Part shown: positions 1-7,914 of the stretch, piece by piece
Position numbering within the stretch: position 1 is the stretch's first letter
Layout: each line of letters begins with the position of its first letter
NCBI GenBank assembly: GCA_041605955.1
Contig: JBFIXI010000013.1
Location: 5,853 to 69,852, forward strand
Direction of reading: 5' to 3'
Length of the DNA: 64,000 bases
From: JAHEJX01 sp041605955
Lineage (GTDB): Bacteria > Actinomycetota > Acidimicrobiia > Spongiisociales > UBA5794
Notes under the pieces: generated by a model
The model's input: the letters and a program-made list of their open reading frames with translations, nothing else
What the model was told of the DNA's origin: nothing
Database searches by the model: none
Made by a program: the position numbers and the translations under genes

Positions 1-2050
1 CTTCGGCTTCGCGTGGCGAAACCGGTGGGCCCGCGGTGGGGGCGTCAGCCGCGATGTCCTGTATGGACCCCACCCCGGCTACCAGGGGAAGAAACCGGCT
101 GGGCACCCCTTGCCCGGCTTCGGCACCCACGGCAGTGGCGGTCCACACGACTCGCGATCGAGCCCGCGTCATCGCGGTATAGGCCAATCGCCGTTCCTCT
201 TGGAGGCGAAACGCGGTGTATGCGGCCGGATCCGTTGGCAGGTGCCCCATCAGATGTCTGACCCCGAGCAGTGAGTCACGTGGTCGCAGATCTGGGAACA
301 CGCCTTCGACCGCGTCACTGATGAAGACGGTGTCGAACTCCAGGCCCTTCGCCTGGTGAAGCGTCGTGACCGTCAGCCGATCTGACTGAGGCTGCCGGAA
401 GCTGAGCAGCGGCTGCGCCTCGAAATCCTCGCTCTCGGTGAGCCGGCGGTAGTCGACCAGAGTCGCTTCCGGGTTGCGCGCGTTCCATCTTCCGATCACC
501 TGAGCCAGGGAGCGCCACGCCAACCGCTCGTCTCGCCGTTCCGGGTCGCTGACGATGTCGCGGGCCGCGTCCATGTTCTCCCACACATGCCACACCCCGT
601 CCGCAGCCGGCTGGTGCTGTGCCCAATCCGGGTTGGCGATCAGGGCAGCCAACTTGTCCAGCCCGGCCGCTCGCAATGCTGCGGACCAGTCGCCCCGCGC
701 GACGGCGTTGCGCTCGATGGTGCGCAACTCTCCGAGGGGCAACTGATACATCGGCCCCAGCAGGATGCGCCGCAGCGCCCGGATGGTGTCTGCCGGCCGT
801 TCGTCGCCGGCGGCGGCTGCGATGAGATCGAGGACGAAGCGGACGGCAGGATGGTCGGCGAGGCGCGAGTCGGGTAGATCATGGGCAATGCCGCGCCGCT
901 CGAGCGATCTGGAGAGATCCGGCAGGAAGCGGCGTTTCGAGCGGACCAGCACCCCGAGACGATTCAGTGGTATTCCTTGCGAGAGGTGCACGCGTTCGAC
1001 CTCGGAGGCGACCCACTCGGCCTCCTCGGTTTGTTGCCCGAAGATGTGCACGTCCACTCGGTCGCCTCCCGGCGCCGGAGTGACCCGCCCGGCGGCGCCG
1101 GGAAGCCGTCGGGAGGTCACGTTGACCGCGGCTTCGAGAATCGCTCGAGGGGTGCGGAAGGACGTGGTGAGCACGATCCGTCGGCCGGGGCTCCCATCGG
1201 CCTGGCGAAACCGCTCCGGAAACTCGGCAACGTTCTCCAATCGGGCTCCGCGAAAGCTGTAGACGGATTGATAGGGATCGGCGGCGACCGTCAGATTGCC
1301 CCCATCACTACACAAGGCGGACAGCAGCTGCGCTTGGGCCAGGGTCGTGTCCTGGTACTCGTCGACGAGGATGAACCGGGGCGTCGCCTCCGGTGGCAGC
1401 GCCTCCTCGCCGACGATCCGCACTGCCTCGCGCAGCAAGGTGCCGTAGTCGAGGCGTTGCCGACGCCGCAGCTCGGCCTCGTAGCGTTCGAGAAACTGCG
1501 GAATGCCCCGCCAGTCGGCGCGGTCCATGTCGGCGATGTCTGCGGCGCTCAACAGCTGCTCGGCAGCTCGCAGCACGAAGTCGGTCAGCTCCTCGGCGAA
1601 AGTGTGAGAGGTCAGGATGCCCCGATACGCGGGGGACCATTGCGCCGGATCCGCGGATGCAAGGAGCTGGGCCACGACCGCTTGCTGTTCCGGCCCGGTG
1701 AGCACCTCGGCCGTGTGGTGCCAGCCGTCGCCGGCCCCGTGCTTTTCGACCATGCGGATCGCGTACGAGTGGAAGGTGGAGATGTCGAGGTCGCCGACCG
1801 AGCCGACGGCGCGGCTGATGCGCTGGCGCAGGTCGGCAACGCCGCGTCGCCCAAAGCTGAGGACGAGGAGTGAAGACGTTGCGACGTCGGGGCGCGCCAA
1901 GAGTTGGGTCGCCCGTCTCACCAGGAACTCGGTCTTGCCGGTCCCGGGACCTCCAACGACTATCTGTGGTCCATCCACCTCCGCCAGGGCTTCGTCCCAT
2001 TCGTCTGGACCTATCCGCCACTCGGCTGCGGCGCCGGTCGTCGCATCCAT
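1..2050 (-). CDS. UvrD/Rep-family ATP-dependent DNA helicase, AdnA/AdnB-like (3' end beyond the left edge)
   Basis: Superfamily 1A DNA motor; 683 codons are visible and the frame is open to the left edge. I translated it by hand. Walker A GGPGTGKT lies at residues 33-40, Walker B DEYQD near residue 228, motif V-like HQAKGLEFD near 565 and motif VI EERRLAYTAMTRAR near 620, followed by PSRFL, which is typical of actinobacterial AdnA/AdnB and related helicases. Such proteins often carry a C-terminal PD-(D/E)XK nuclease; here that part would lie outside the window. The ATG is the only possible start because an in-frame TAG lies three codons upstream. It is the last gene of a reverse group after DUF488 (43 bp apart), but has its own -10-like box. 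Probable role: end resection or repair. Family sure, subfamily inferred. Confidence 0.85.
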   Translation of the reverse strand, partial: MDATTGAAAEWRIGPDEWDEALAEVDGPQIVVGGPGTGKTEFLVRRATQLLARPDVATSSLLVLSFGRRGVADLRQRISRAVGSVGDLDISTFHSYAIRMVEKHGAGDGWHHTAEVLTGPEQQAVVAQLLASADPAQWSPAYRGILTSHTFAEELTDFVLRAAEQLLSAADIADMDRADWRGIPQFLERYEAELRRRQRLDYGTLLREAVRIVGEEALPPEATPRFILVDEYQDTTLAQAQLLSALCSDGGNLTVAADPYQSVYSFRGARLENVAEFPERFRQADGSPGRRIVLTTSFRTPRAILEAAVNVTSRRLPGAAGRVTPAPGGDRVDVHIFGQQTEEAEWVASEVERVHLSQGIPLNRLGVLVRSKRRFLPDLSRSLERRGIAHDLPDSRLADHPAVRFVLDLIAAAAGDERPADTIRALRRILLGPMYQLPLGELRTIERNAVARGDWSAALRAAGLDKLAALIANPDWAQHQPAADGVWHVWENMDAARDIVSDPERRDERLAWRSLAQVIGRWNARNPEATLVDYRRLTESEDFEAQPLLSFRQPQSDRLTVTTLHQAKGLEFDTVFISDAVEGVFPDLRPRDSLLGVRHLMGHLPTDPAAYTAFRLQEERRLAYTAMTRARSRVVWTATAVGAEAGQGVPSRFLPLVAGVGSIQDIAADAPTAGPPVSPREAE

Positions 2051-2056
2051 GGGTCG

Positions 2057-2062
2057 AACCTA
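2057..2062 (-). promoter_or_regulatory. -10 box (TAGGTT) of a probable leaderless transcript for the UvrD-like helicase
   Basis: TAGGTT reads on the reverse strand and ends 6 bases before the ATG. There is no convincing ribosome binding site in between. Confidence 0.5.
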
Positions 2063-2093
2063 ATGCGGACCGCCGACGAAAACCGCAGTTCGC

Positions 2094-2552
2094 TCAGGTG
2101 TCGAGATCGAAGCGAGCCTGAAAGGGTGTCGTGCTGCCATCGCGAAGAATATGGATGATCTCGTAGCCGCGTGCCGCCAGCGCCGGCGCCAGCAATGAGT
2201 CCCGGTGACACCGGACCGGGTCGCTCTCTGCGCACAACAGCGCCACATGGGAGGTGGCGGCCAAGCCGTCGAGCTCGTCGAGCCCGCTTGCCAACTGCTG
2301 GGGAGTTGGCTGCGGCCGGCCGCCGAGCGTGCGCCCCATCCAGCGATAGCCGAATCCGGCGGACGCCGCCGCTTCCTCCAGGTCTGCCTTGACGAAGTCG
2401 GGGGCGCGTTGCGAATAGGGCTCGCTGCGGACATCCACAATGGTCTGTGCTCCGTGCTCGGCGAGTGCCGTCGCCACGGAGTCGAAGCTCTCCGTGCCGT
2501 GACCGATCGTCCATATCCGCTTGTCGACGGGGTGGGATTTCTGGCCGATCAT
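2094..2552 (-). CDS. DUF488 family protein
   Basis: A 152-residue DUF488 protein. The family hallmarks are visible: an N-terminal TIGHGTESFD, IVDVRSEPYS near residue 40, and the C-terminal LLCAESDPVRCHRDSL containing the conserved Cys-His-Arg. The biochemical function of DUF488 is not established; the CHR motif suggests a catalytic or nucleotide-binding site. The ATG is preceded by CGGAGG with very short spacing. It is divergent from the glutamate dehydrogenase gene and lies just upstream of the helicase on the same strand, so it may be co-transcribed with it. Confidence 0.85.
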   Translation of the reverse strand: MIGQKSHPVDKRIWTIGHGTESFDSVATALAEHGAQTIVDVRSEPYSQRAPDFVKADLEEAAASAGFGYRWMGRTLGGRPQPTPQQLASGLDELDGLAATSHVALLCAESDPVRCHRDSLLAPALAARGYEIIHILRDGSTTPFQARFDLDT

Positions 2553-2574
2553 CGCCTCCGTTCGCTGGGAGCGG

Positions 2575-2580
2575 TAGGGT
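2575..2580 (+). promoter_or_regulatory. -10 box (TAGGGT) for the glutamate dehydrogenase gene
   Basis: TAGGGT is followed by a ~23-base leader containing ACAGGAG and then the ATG. The overlapping reverse-strand TACCCT could serve DUF488, giving a compact divergent promoter around GGTACC. Confidence 0.4.
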
Positions 2581-2609
2581 ACCTAGGCGGGCCGAACAGG
2601 AGTCGATCC

Positions 2610-3893
2610 ATGGCTGTCGAGATGGAGCTGACGAGTCCGACCGAGTGGGCGTCGCCCCTCTACGACGAGGCGGTGGCCCAGTTCGACCGGGTCGCCGAGC
2701 TGATCAACCTCGACGAGAACATCCACGAGCGGCTGAGGTCTCCGCAGAGGTCTCTGGTGGTCACGTTCCCGTTTCGCCGCGACGAGTATGAGACGGTCGA
2801 TACCGTCTTCGGCTACCGCGTCCAGCATCTCCACACGATGGGTCCCACCAAGGGAGGGATTCGCTTCGCGCCGGACGTGAACCTCGGCGAGGTGGCGGCA
2901 TTGGCCATGCTCATGACGTGGAAGTGCTCGATCGTCGGTCTGCCCTTCGGAGGCGCCAAGGGCGGAGTTCGCGTGGATCCCACCGTGCTGAGTCGTGCTG
3001 AGACGCAGCGACTCACCCGGCGCTACACCATGGAGATAATCAATTTCATTGGCCCCGACAAGGACATACCCGCCCCGGACATGGGCACCGACGAGCGAGT
3101 GATGGCGTGGCTGATGGACACGTACTCCACGCACGTCGGCCACACGGAGCCGGCCGTCGTGACGGGAAAACCGCCCTCCATCGGCGGCTCGGTGGCGCGT
3201 CGCGAAGCCACCGGGAGGGGTTTGATGAGCCTCCTGCCGTCGGTGGCGTCTCATCTCAGCGTGCCGGTCGAAGGGGCGCGTGTCGTGGTCCAAGGTTTCG
3301 GGAATGTGGGTCAATATGCCGCGTTGGCCGCCCAGCAGATGGGATGCAAAGTCATCGCGGTCTCGGACGTCTCCGGCGCCATCCACAACGACCTTGGCTT
3401 CGACGTCGAGGATCTAATGGCATACGTCAGCGAGACCAGGGGAGTGAGCGGCTACCAGCAATCCGACAAGCTCGATCCAGACAAGCTGCTGACGCTGGAG
3501 TGTGAGTTCCTCGTGCCGGCAGCGGTGGGCGGGGTGATTCACGGCGGAAATGCGCCCGACGTCAAGGCTCGGGCGGTGCTGGAGGGCGCCAATGGTCCGA
3601 CCACCGGAGCTGCGGACGAGGTCTTCCGAGAGAACGGGGTGTTTCTCGTTCCCGATGTGCTCGCCAACGCCGGCGGGGTGACCGTTTCCTACTTCGAGTG
3701 GGTCCAGGATCTGCAGAACTACTTCTGGTCGGAGGCCGAGATCGTGGCTCGCCTTCGCGAGATCATGAACCGGGCCTTCAACGAGGTTCTGGACACATCG
3801 ATCCGCGAGAACACCGACATGCGCACCGCGGCACTGATCAAGGGAATCCGCCGGGTCACCGAAGCCAAGCTGGCGCGCGGCATCTACCCCTAG
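2610..3893 (+). CDS. Glu/Leu/Phe/Val dehydrogenase, probably NAD-dependent glutamate dehydrogenase
   Basis: Oxidative deamination of glutamate to 2-oxoglutarate, linking nitrogen and carbon metabolism in the cytoplasm. The product is 427 residues, the normal length of the hexameric class. The glutamate-binding GGIRF and the catalytic-lysine region PFGGAKGG (Lys117) are present, as are DIPAPDMGT and the NAD-binding Rossmann loop GFGNVG in the second half. The ATG is chosen because of ACAGGAG 8 bases upstream and because the family's N-terminus begins here; the frame is open further upstream but that part is unrelated sequence. Its TAG overlaps the stop codon of the convergent nuclease gene through a shared CTAG. 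Confidence 0.93.
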   Translation: MAVEMELTSPTEWASPLYDEAVAQFDRVAELINLDENIHERLRSPQRSLVVTFPFRRDEYETVDTVFGYRVQHLHTMGPTKGGIRFAPDVNLGEVAALAMLMTWKCSIVGLPFGGAKGGVRVDPTVLSRAETQRLTRRYTMEIINFIGPDKDIPAPDMGTDERVMAWLMDTYSTHVGHTEPAVVTGKPPSIGGSVARREATGRGLMSLLPSVASHLSVPVEGARVVVQGFGNVGQYAALAAQQMGCKVIAVSDVSGAIHNDLGFDVEDLMAYVSETRGVSGYQQSDKLDPDKLLTLECEFLVPAAVGGVIHGGNAPDVKARAVLEGANGPTTGAADEVFRENGVFLVPDVLANAGGVTVSYFEWVQDLQNYFWSEAEIVARLREIMNRAFNEVLDTSIRENTDMRTAALIKGIRRVTEAKLARGIYP

Positions 3894-4729
3894 GCGGCCG
3901 CCGCCTCTTTCCCGTCCACTTGCACTGTCGTCAGGTCTTCAGGGCGCACCGCCGGGCATATGTCCTGGTAGCTACACCAGCCGCAGAGGCGGCTGGGCCG
4001 CGCCGGGAAGTTCTTGGATTGCAGCGCACGGTCGATTGCCGTCCACAGCGCTTGGAGGTGCCTCTCCATGGCGTCGAGCTGGCGGTTCGTGACCGGGATC
4101 TCGTAGACGGTCGGGCCGTTGAGATAGAGCAGTCGCAACCGCGTGGGGGTACGGCCGGTCTCCTGACGGATCAACAGCGCATAGATCTTGAGGGCGAAGA
4201 ACGCGGGGATTGCATAGCGCTCCGGCGGGGCGGTCCCGGTCTTGTAGTCCGTGATGACGAGCCCGGCGTCGGTTTCGTCCATCCGGTCGAGGATGCCGCG
4301 TATCGTCATGTCACCTAGCTCTTGGGTCATGTCGAGCTCGCGGGCCGCCGGCTCGATGGCGGCCGGGTCTTCGGTGCCGAAGTAGTTGGCGAGGATCGCC
4401 AGACTGGAGATCCCCCACTCCCGCTCCTCTTCCAGCGAGTCGAACAAGTCCGGGTAGTCCAGATCTCGCAGCTCCACCCATGCCTCTCGGAAGAGGTCGA
4501 ACAGGCGCTCAGGCGTTCGCTCGCTGGCGGGATGGTCGAAGAGGCGCTGGAGAGCTAGATGGGCGGTCGTGCCCCGTGCCTGATAGATGGTCGGCGGTAC
4601 CTCGATCTTGTCTACAGCCTTGTACTTGAACAGTTGCGGGCACACCTTGAAGTCGCTGGCTCGAGACGGAGAGAGTGTCTCCAATGTCAGCGGGGTTTCG
4701 ACCATGGTGTCTGCTGTCATGGCGCCCAT
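3890..4729 (-). CDS. Stand-alone PD-(D/E)XK nuclease with probable 4Fe-4S cluster (RecB/Cas4-type)
   Basis: A 279-residue single-domain RecB-family nuclease. The catalytic signature is GILDRMDE followed by LVITDYKTG. Four cysteines are placed as in Fe-S nucleases of the AddB/Cas4 type: one near the N-terminus (FKVCPQLFKYK) and three in CGWCSYQDIC near the C-terminus. It probably trims DNA ends, perhaps together with the SF1 helicase upstream in the window, though they are not in one operon. No cas genes are near, so a Cas4 role is unlikely. The ATG used is one of three nearby starts (GTG 4759, ATG 4729, ATG 4720); none has a good ribosome binding site. The stop overlaps that of the dehydrogenase gene. 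Confidence 0.85.
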   Translation of the reverse strand: MGAMTADTMVETPLTLETLSPSRASDFKVCPQLFKYKAVDKIEVPPTIYQARGTTAHLALQRLFDHPASERTPERLFDLFREAWVELRDLDYPDLFDSLEEEREWGISSLAILANYFGTEDPAAIEPAARELDMTQELGDMTIRGILDRMDETDAGLVITDYKTGTAPPERYAIPAFFALKIYALLIRQETGRTPTRLRLLYLNGPTVYEIPVTNRQLDAMERHLQALWTAIDRALQSKNFPARPSRLCGWCSYQDICPAVRPEDLTTVQVDGKEAAAA

Positions 4730-4891
4730 TGTATGGAAGGCCGCCGACAAAAACCACACCCGTGTAATTTGCCCGACGCTTCGTGGCCAGGCCCCGCTTT
4801 GGTCTCAGCGCCGGATCTCGGCCAACTTGAAGCCGACGAACTGCCTGGGGCGCAGAAAGACGCGCAGTGGGGCCGTCCCCGGGTCGCCAAA

Positions 4892-5071
4892 TCAGAACTC
4901 CTCGATCGTCCCCCCGGCGAACAGAGCCACGTTGGGGCTCAGGTCGAAGGTTCCACAGGAGAATCCGTACTCGAATTCGTCCTCGATGAAGCCTTGTGGA
5001 TCGGCACTCGCCGGGGCGGCAACACCAACGATGAGCATCACGGTGAAGATGGCTAAGAGTCTCTTGGACAT
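4892..5071 (-). CDS. Small secreted protein (59 residues), unknown function
   Basis: A short ORF with a clear signal peptide: MSKR, a hydrophobic stretch to about residue 18, then a signal-peptidase-like APASA before ASP24. The mature part is only about 36 acidic residues with one cysteine (EYGFSCGTFDL). The start is supported by an unusually strong GGAGGAGGAG four bases upstream (reverse strand 5084-5075). Some secreted proteins with this beginning are longer, so it could be truncated by a frameshift; no continuation is visible in other frames. No function can be assigned. Confidence 0.55.
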   Translation of the reverse strand: MSKRLLAIFTVMLIVGVAAPASADPQGFIEDEFEYGFSCGTFDLSPNVALFAGGTIEEF

Positions 5072-5229
5072 GGGCTCCTCCTCCTGCACCACGCACCAAG
5101 GCACTGCACCGATCCCAAACATCTGTGGAACCGAGGGCTACCCGACCCACGCCAGCCGAGAGCGCGAAAACTAAGTATTGATACCGTTTGACGGAGCCAA
5201 AGTGGATCGCATACAGTTCCCACGCTTCG

Positions 5230-5500
5230 GAAGGGAAACTGGAAGAAGCAGACCGGGACTCCCGCAAGGGCGCCGCTCAGGTCCCCGGGCAACCGAGGAT
5301 GGAGTGGCAAGGTCAAGGTCATGGACCCGACGGGCCCGCAAGGGCAGACGGACGCTTCGGTGTCCGCTTAACGGAGGGTCATCGCCATACCGGCCTCGGC
5401 CGGAGTGGTTTCGGCCCGGCTTCGGCCGGGACGACGGAAGGGCCCCGAGAGGGAAACGCTTCGGCGAATCTCACTCGGGGCCTTCTCGCGTTGCCCCTTC
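5230..5500 (+). ncRNA. Structured RNA-like element A (~271 nt), related to element B; candidate HEARO/omega-RNA-like
   Basis: A gene-free 466-bp gap holds this dense set of hairpins. A long-range closing helix pairs GAAGGG (5230-5235), AAC (5237-5239) and GAAG (5242-5245) with CTTC (5482-5485), GTT (5490-5492) and CCCTTC (5495-5500). Inside are CCC-GCAA-GGG and CCCGGC-TTCG-GCCGGG tetraloop hairpins. The 3' hairpin (5441-5482) has a 9-bp stem and an inner GCTTCGGC, and matches that of element B in sequence and structure. Open frames across it look like chance. Orientation follows the shared 3' hairpin. Family identity is a guess from the general architecture. Confidence 0.5.
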
Positions 5501-5537
5501 TCGCGGTGGTGCGGCCCGGCCTCTCAGGATCATTGAT

Positions 5538-6734
5538 CTATTCCAGGTCGAACCCGGGCATACCGCTTTCCATCCAATCGGCAAACGCTTCCTCGTTGGG
5601 CACGTCGCGACTCTGGTTGTATGACAGCAGGTAGCGATGGTGCAGGAAGTCGCAGTACTTCTGTACCGGGTTGTCGCCCTGGCCTCCCATCTCGGCCTCG
5701 ATCCTCTTCAGCATCGGTTCGAAGGTGCCTACACGCCACATGACGGCGGCCACGGCTTTGTTGGCCTCGCTGACCGCCAGCTTGCTCTCGTGATATCGCA
5801 GGTCGGCGAGGATCTGCCTCGCCTGGTTCTCGGTGGCGCGGATCCGGGTGAGCTGGGATAGCCGGTGGCGGTGGTAGCCGCGGCCACCCACCTCCACTTT
5901 GAGTCGCAGCCGGCGCCCATCACCGACCGGCTCGAGATCCACCTCGCCCACCTCGAAGCCCAACTCGTTGAGCCGGCGGACTCGCTCGGTGATGCGGAAG
6001 CCCTCCTCGGGGCCGATCAGGATCTGTTGATTCAGTTCCTTCCACAGCCCGTGGTAGCGGCCGGCAATGTCATCGCCGAGATGCAGATCGGCGGCGTCGA
6101 TTTCGACACCATGCTCGGCAGCGATGTCGGCCATGCCGCCCGCCACGTTGAGCGTCATGATCTCGAGGTCGGCGCGGCGTTGGCCATCCGACAGCGAGTC
6201 GTGCAGCTCCGCCGTCTCGGCATCGACCATGGTGATCGCCAACGCGGCAGCGTCGTAGCGATACAGCACATTCGACAGCGAGCAGTCCCCCCAAAAGCAT
6301 CCCAGCAGGTGGAGCTCCACTAGCAGTCCGGCGAATCCGTCGAGGAGCTGATTGCGACGGTATCCGAATCCGCCGCCCGAGATTATCTCGCGATAGGAGA
6401 AGCCGAAATCGAGATAGCGGGTAATCACGGCTGCCGACCACTCCTCTGACTTGTCCACCCAGCTCCGTTCCACGATGCCCACGACGTCGACCACGGAGGC
6501 TCCCCGCTCCTTGAGGCGCCGCAACGCCGCATACTCGTGGCGGGCGAGCCTGCGGGGCAGCTCCTTGATCGCGTATACCCCTTCGTCGTAGGCGACGAAC
6601 TCGACGACGTGGCGGTGGACACCGCGCGGCAGATCCACCAGGCGGTCGGTTTGCCAGGTGGACAACGGCATCTCCCACGGAAGATCGAGAAAGTCGGGAT
6701 TGCCGGGGAGGATCGTTAGGTGGGGTGTCGACAT
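5538..6734 (-). CDS. DUF4032 domain protein with kinase-like N-terminal domain
   Basis: A 398-residue actinobacterial protein. The first ~220 residues look like a lipopolysaccharide-kinase-type fold: YAIKELPRRLARHEY resembles the ATP-binding lysine region, WGDCSLSNVLYR the catalytic loop, and MVDAETAE the metal-binding D-x-x-T segment. The rest is the DUF4032 region, with an arginine-rich YHRHRLSQLTRIRATENQA stretch. Substrate is unknown; a role in envelope modification or signalling is inference. The ATG lies one base after the stop of the upstream lipoprotein gene, so the two form an operon. A GTG five codons earlier is possible. Confidence 0.8.
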   Translation of the reverse strand: MSTPHLTILPGNPDFLDLPWEMPLSTWQTDRLVDLPRGVHRHVVEFVAYDEGVYAIKELPRRLARHEYAALRRLKERGASVVDVVGIVERSWVDKSEEWSAAVITRYLDFGFSYREIISGGGFGYRRNQLLDGFAGLLVELHLLGCFWGDCSLSNVLYRYDAAALAITMVDAETAELHDSLSDGQRRADLEIMTLNVAGGMADIAAEHGVEIDAADLHLGDDIAGRYHGLWKELNQQILIGPEEGFRITERVRRLNELGFEVGEVDLEPVGDGRRLRLKVEVGGRGYHRHRLSQLTRIRATENQARQILADLRYHESKLAVSEANKAVAAVMWRVGTFEPMLKRIEAEMGGQGDNPVQKYCDFLHHRYLLSYNQSRDVPNEEAFADWMESGMPGFDLE

Positions 6735-6735
6735 C

Positions 6736-7386
6736 TCAATTGATCTCACAGCCGGGGGACCGCTCGATGAGGACGACCTCTGCCGATTCCTCAGGTCCGC
6801 TCAGCAGACCGCGCAACCGGCCTTCCCCGGCTCCGTCGACGACCCACGTCCACGTGTCCGCCGCCTCGTTGTAGCTCTCGGATAGCTGTGGTCCGTAGGC
6901 TAACTGCAGCGCGGCCCGGGTGGATCCGACGCCGATACCGGACGCCGTCGCGAGACCGAGGCGGCGCGGGTCGGTGGCACCCTCGTTGCGATCGAAGTCA
7001 TATCCGTAGCTGTACGAATAGAGCTCGCCGAGGCCGGCATCCCCATTCGGGGCCAACGCCTCGTTGGAAACGAAGAACAGATACAGCGACCCCCATGCAA
7101 TCGCCCGCATCAGGGCCCCGGGACATCTTCCGTACAAAGGGGAGTCGCTGTTGATCCAGCCTGAGTCGATGTCGGGTTCTCCGAATGCCGGGATCAGCAG
7201 GTCGAAGACGGCCTGCGGGCTCGACCCGACGACGGCGCTCCCCACCCCATCCCGGCTGAGCACCGGCGTGTCGGGCGGTTGGGTAGTGCTGGCGGAGGGA
7301 GAGTCCCCCGCGCCGCAGCCGCTCGCTACCGCGGCGAGACAAAGCACGAGCACTCGTCGGCAGAGGGCTGGGGAGGGCGCCTTCAC
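6736..7386 (-). CDS. Predicted lipoprotein, unknown function
   Basis: 216 residues with a lipoprotein signal peptide: charged start, hydrophobic segment and lipobox VASGC with Cys24, followed by a Ser/Thr/Pro-rich linker. The exported domain has no motif I recognise; a TASGIGVGSTRAALQLAYG stretch resembles a repeated element seen in other actinobacterial lipoproteins. The GTG start has a TAGGTT box 8 bases upstream, and the gene is the first of an operon with the DUF4032 gene. The lipoprotein plus cytosolic kinase-like pairing suggests an envelope function. Confidence 0.7.
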   Translation of the reverse strand: MKAPSPALCRRVLVLCLAAVASGCGAGDSPSASTTQPPDTPVLSRDGVGSAVVGSSPQAVFDLLIPAFGEPDIDSGWINSDSPLYGRCPGALMRAIAWGSLYLFFVSNEALAPNGDAGLGELYSYSYGYDFDRNEGATDPRRLGLATASGIGVGSTRAALQLAYGPQLSESYNEAADTWTWVVDGAGEGRLRGLLSGPEESAEVVLIERSPGCEIN

Positions 7387-7394
7387 AGCGACTC

Positions 7395-7400
7395 AACCTA
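7395..7400 (-). promoter_or_regulatory. -10 box (TAGGTT) of the lipoprotein-DUF4032 operon
   Basis: Reverse-strand TAGGTT, 8 bases before the GTG start, with no ribosome binding site between. Confidence 0.5.
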
Positions 7401-7506
7401 ATTCGCGAAATCAAATATCCGATCGCGAAAAGTATGTAGCGATTTGAGTTGACCACTCCAACCATCGTCGGGTACATTCCCTCTCGAACCGCTCGGGGAG
7501 ACCCGG

Positions 7507-7777
7507 GCGGGGACCGGAAGCCCGCAAGGGTGGAAGGTGCCACCAGGCCCTTCGGGGGCTGGAGGCAGTCCGGAGGGCTCGGCTCCCGAAAGGGAGACGA
7601 CCCGAGCGGAAGCTCAGAGGGAGCGATCCCTAGGGGCGGAAGTGAGGGGTAAACCCGAAGGACACCCACGGCAACGGCTTCGGTCGGGGCCATGGGATCG
7701 GTCGGACCTTAGGGTCTGATCGATACGGAAATCCCGAGAGGACGAAGCTTCGGCGGAGTTCACTCGGGATTTCCCGC
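7507..7777 (+). ncRNA. Structured RNA-like element B (~271 nt), related to element A; candidate HEARO/omega-RNA-like
   Basis: Main content of a 528-bp gene-free gap. GCGGGGA (7507-7513) can pair with TTCCCGC (7771-7777) to close the element. Internal hairpins include CCAGGCCC-TTCG with a GGGGGCTGG partner, CTCCC-GAAA-GGGAG, and a 12-bp stem at ~7697-7723. The 3' hairpin at 7729-7772 has a perfect 10-bp stem (AAATCCCGAG with CTCGGGATTT) enclosing GCTTCGGC, and shares ACGGAA, CCCGAGAGG and ACTCGGG in the same order with element A. The GGTGCCACCAGG and GGAGGCAGTCC segments recall HEARO/IscB omega-RNA, but no IscB gene is present. RNase P RNA and tmRNA consensus segments are absent. Confidence 0.5.
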
Positions 7778-7786
7778 GTCCAGGGC

Positions 7787-7842
7787 CGTTCGTCCCGGGC
7801 CACTCGTCCCGGGCCACTCGTCCCGGGCCACTCGTCCCGGGC
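7787..7842. repeat. Four tandem 14-bp repeats (CACTCGTCCCGGGC)
   Basis: Three perfect units start at 7801, 7815 and 7829; a fourth, at 7787, differs at two positions. Each holds the palindrome CCCGGG. The array lies between element B and the promoter of the PH-domain gene, so it could be a binding-site array or a slippage product. Confidence 0.9.
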
Positions 7843-7901
7843 TTGCGCGTCCGGGCTCCCGCCCAGACAGACTTCATCCTCCAGACAGCTTTCCCAACGA
7901 G

Positions 7902-7907
7902 TAGCCT
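7902..7907 (+). promoter_or_regulatory. -10 box (TAGCCT) of a leaderless PH-domain gene
   Basis: TAGCCT, then 7 bases, then ATG. This spacing would put the transcription start at the initiation codon. Confidence 0.55.
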
Positions 7908-7914
7908 GCCCGCC

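Noticed and set aside
881..1873. 330-residue forward ORF at the left end
   Set aside because: Antisense of the UvrD-like helicase, whose motifs are unambiguous on the reverse strand.
3890..4729. Cas4 identity for the Fe-S nuclease
   Set aside because: Motifs fit RecB/Cas4-type nucleases in general, but there is no CRISPR array or other cas gene in the window.
7507..7777. RNase P RNA or tmRNA in the structured elements
   Set aside because: Neither the GAGGAAAGTCCGGGC-type P4 segments of RNase P RNA nor a tRNA-like end of tmRNA is present.
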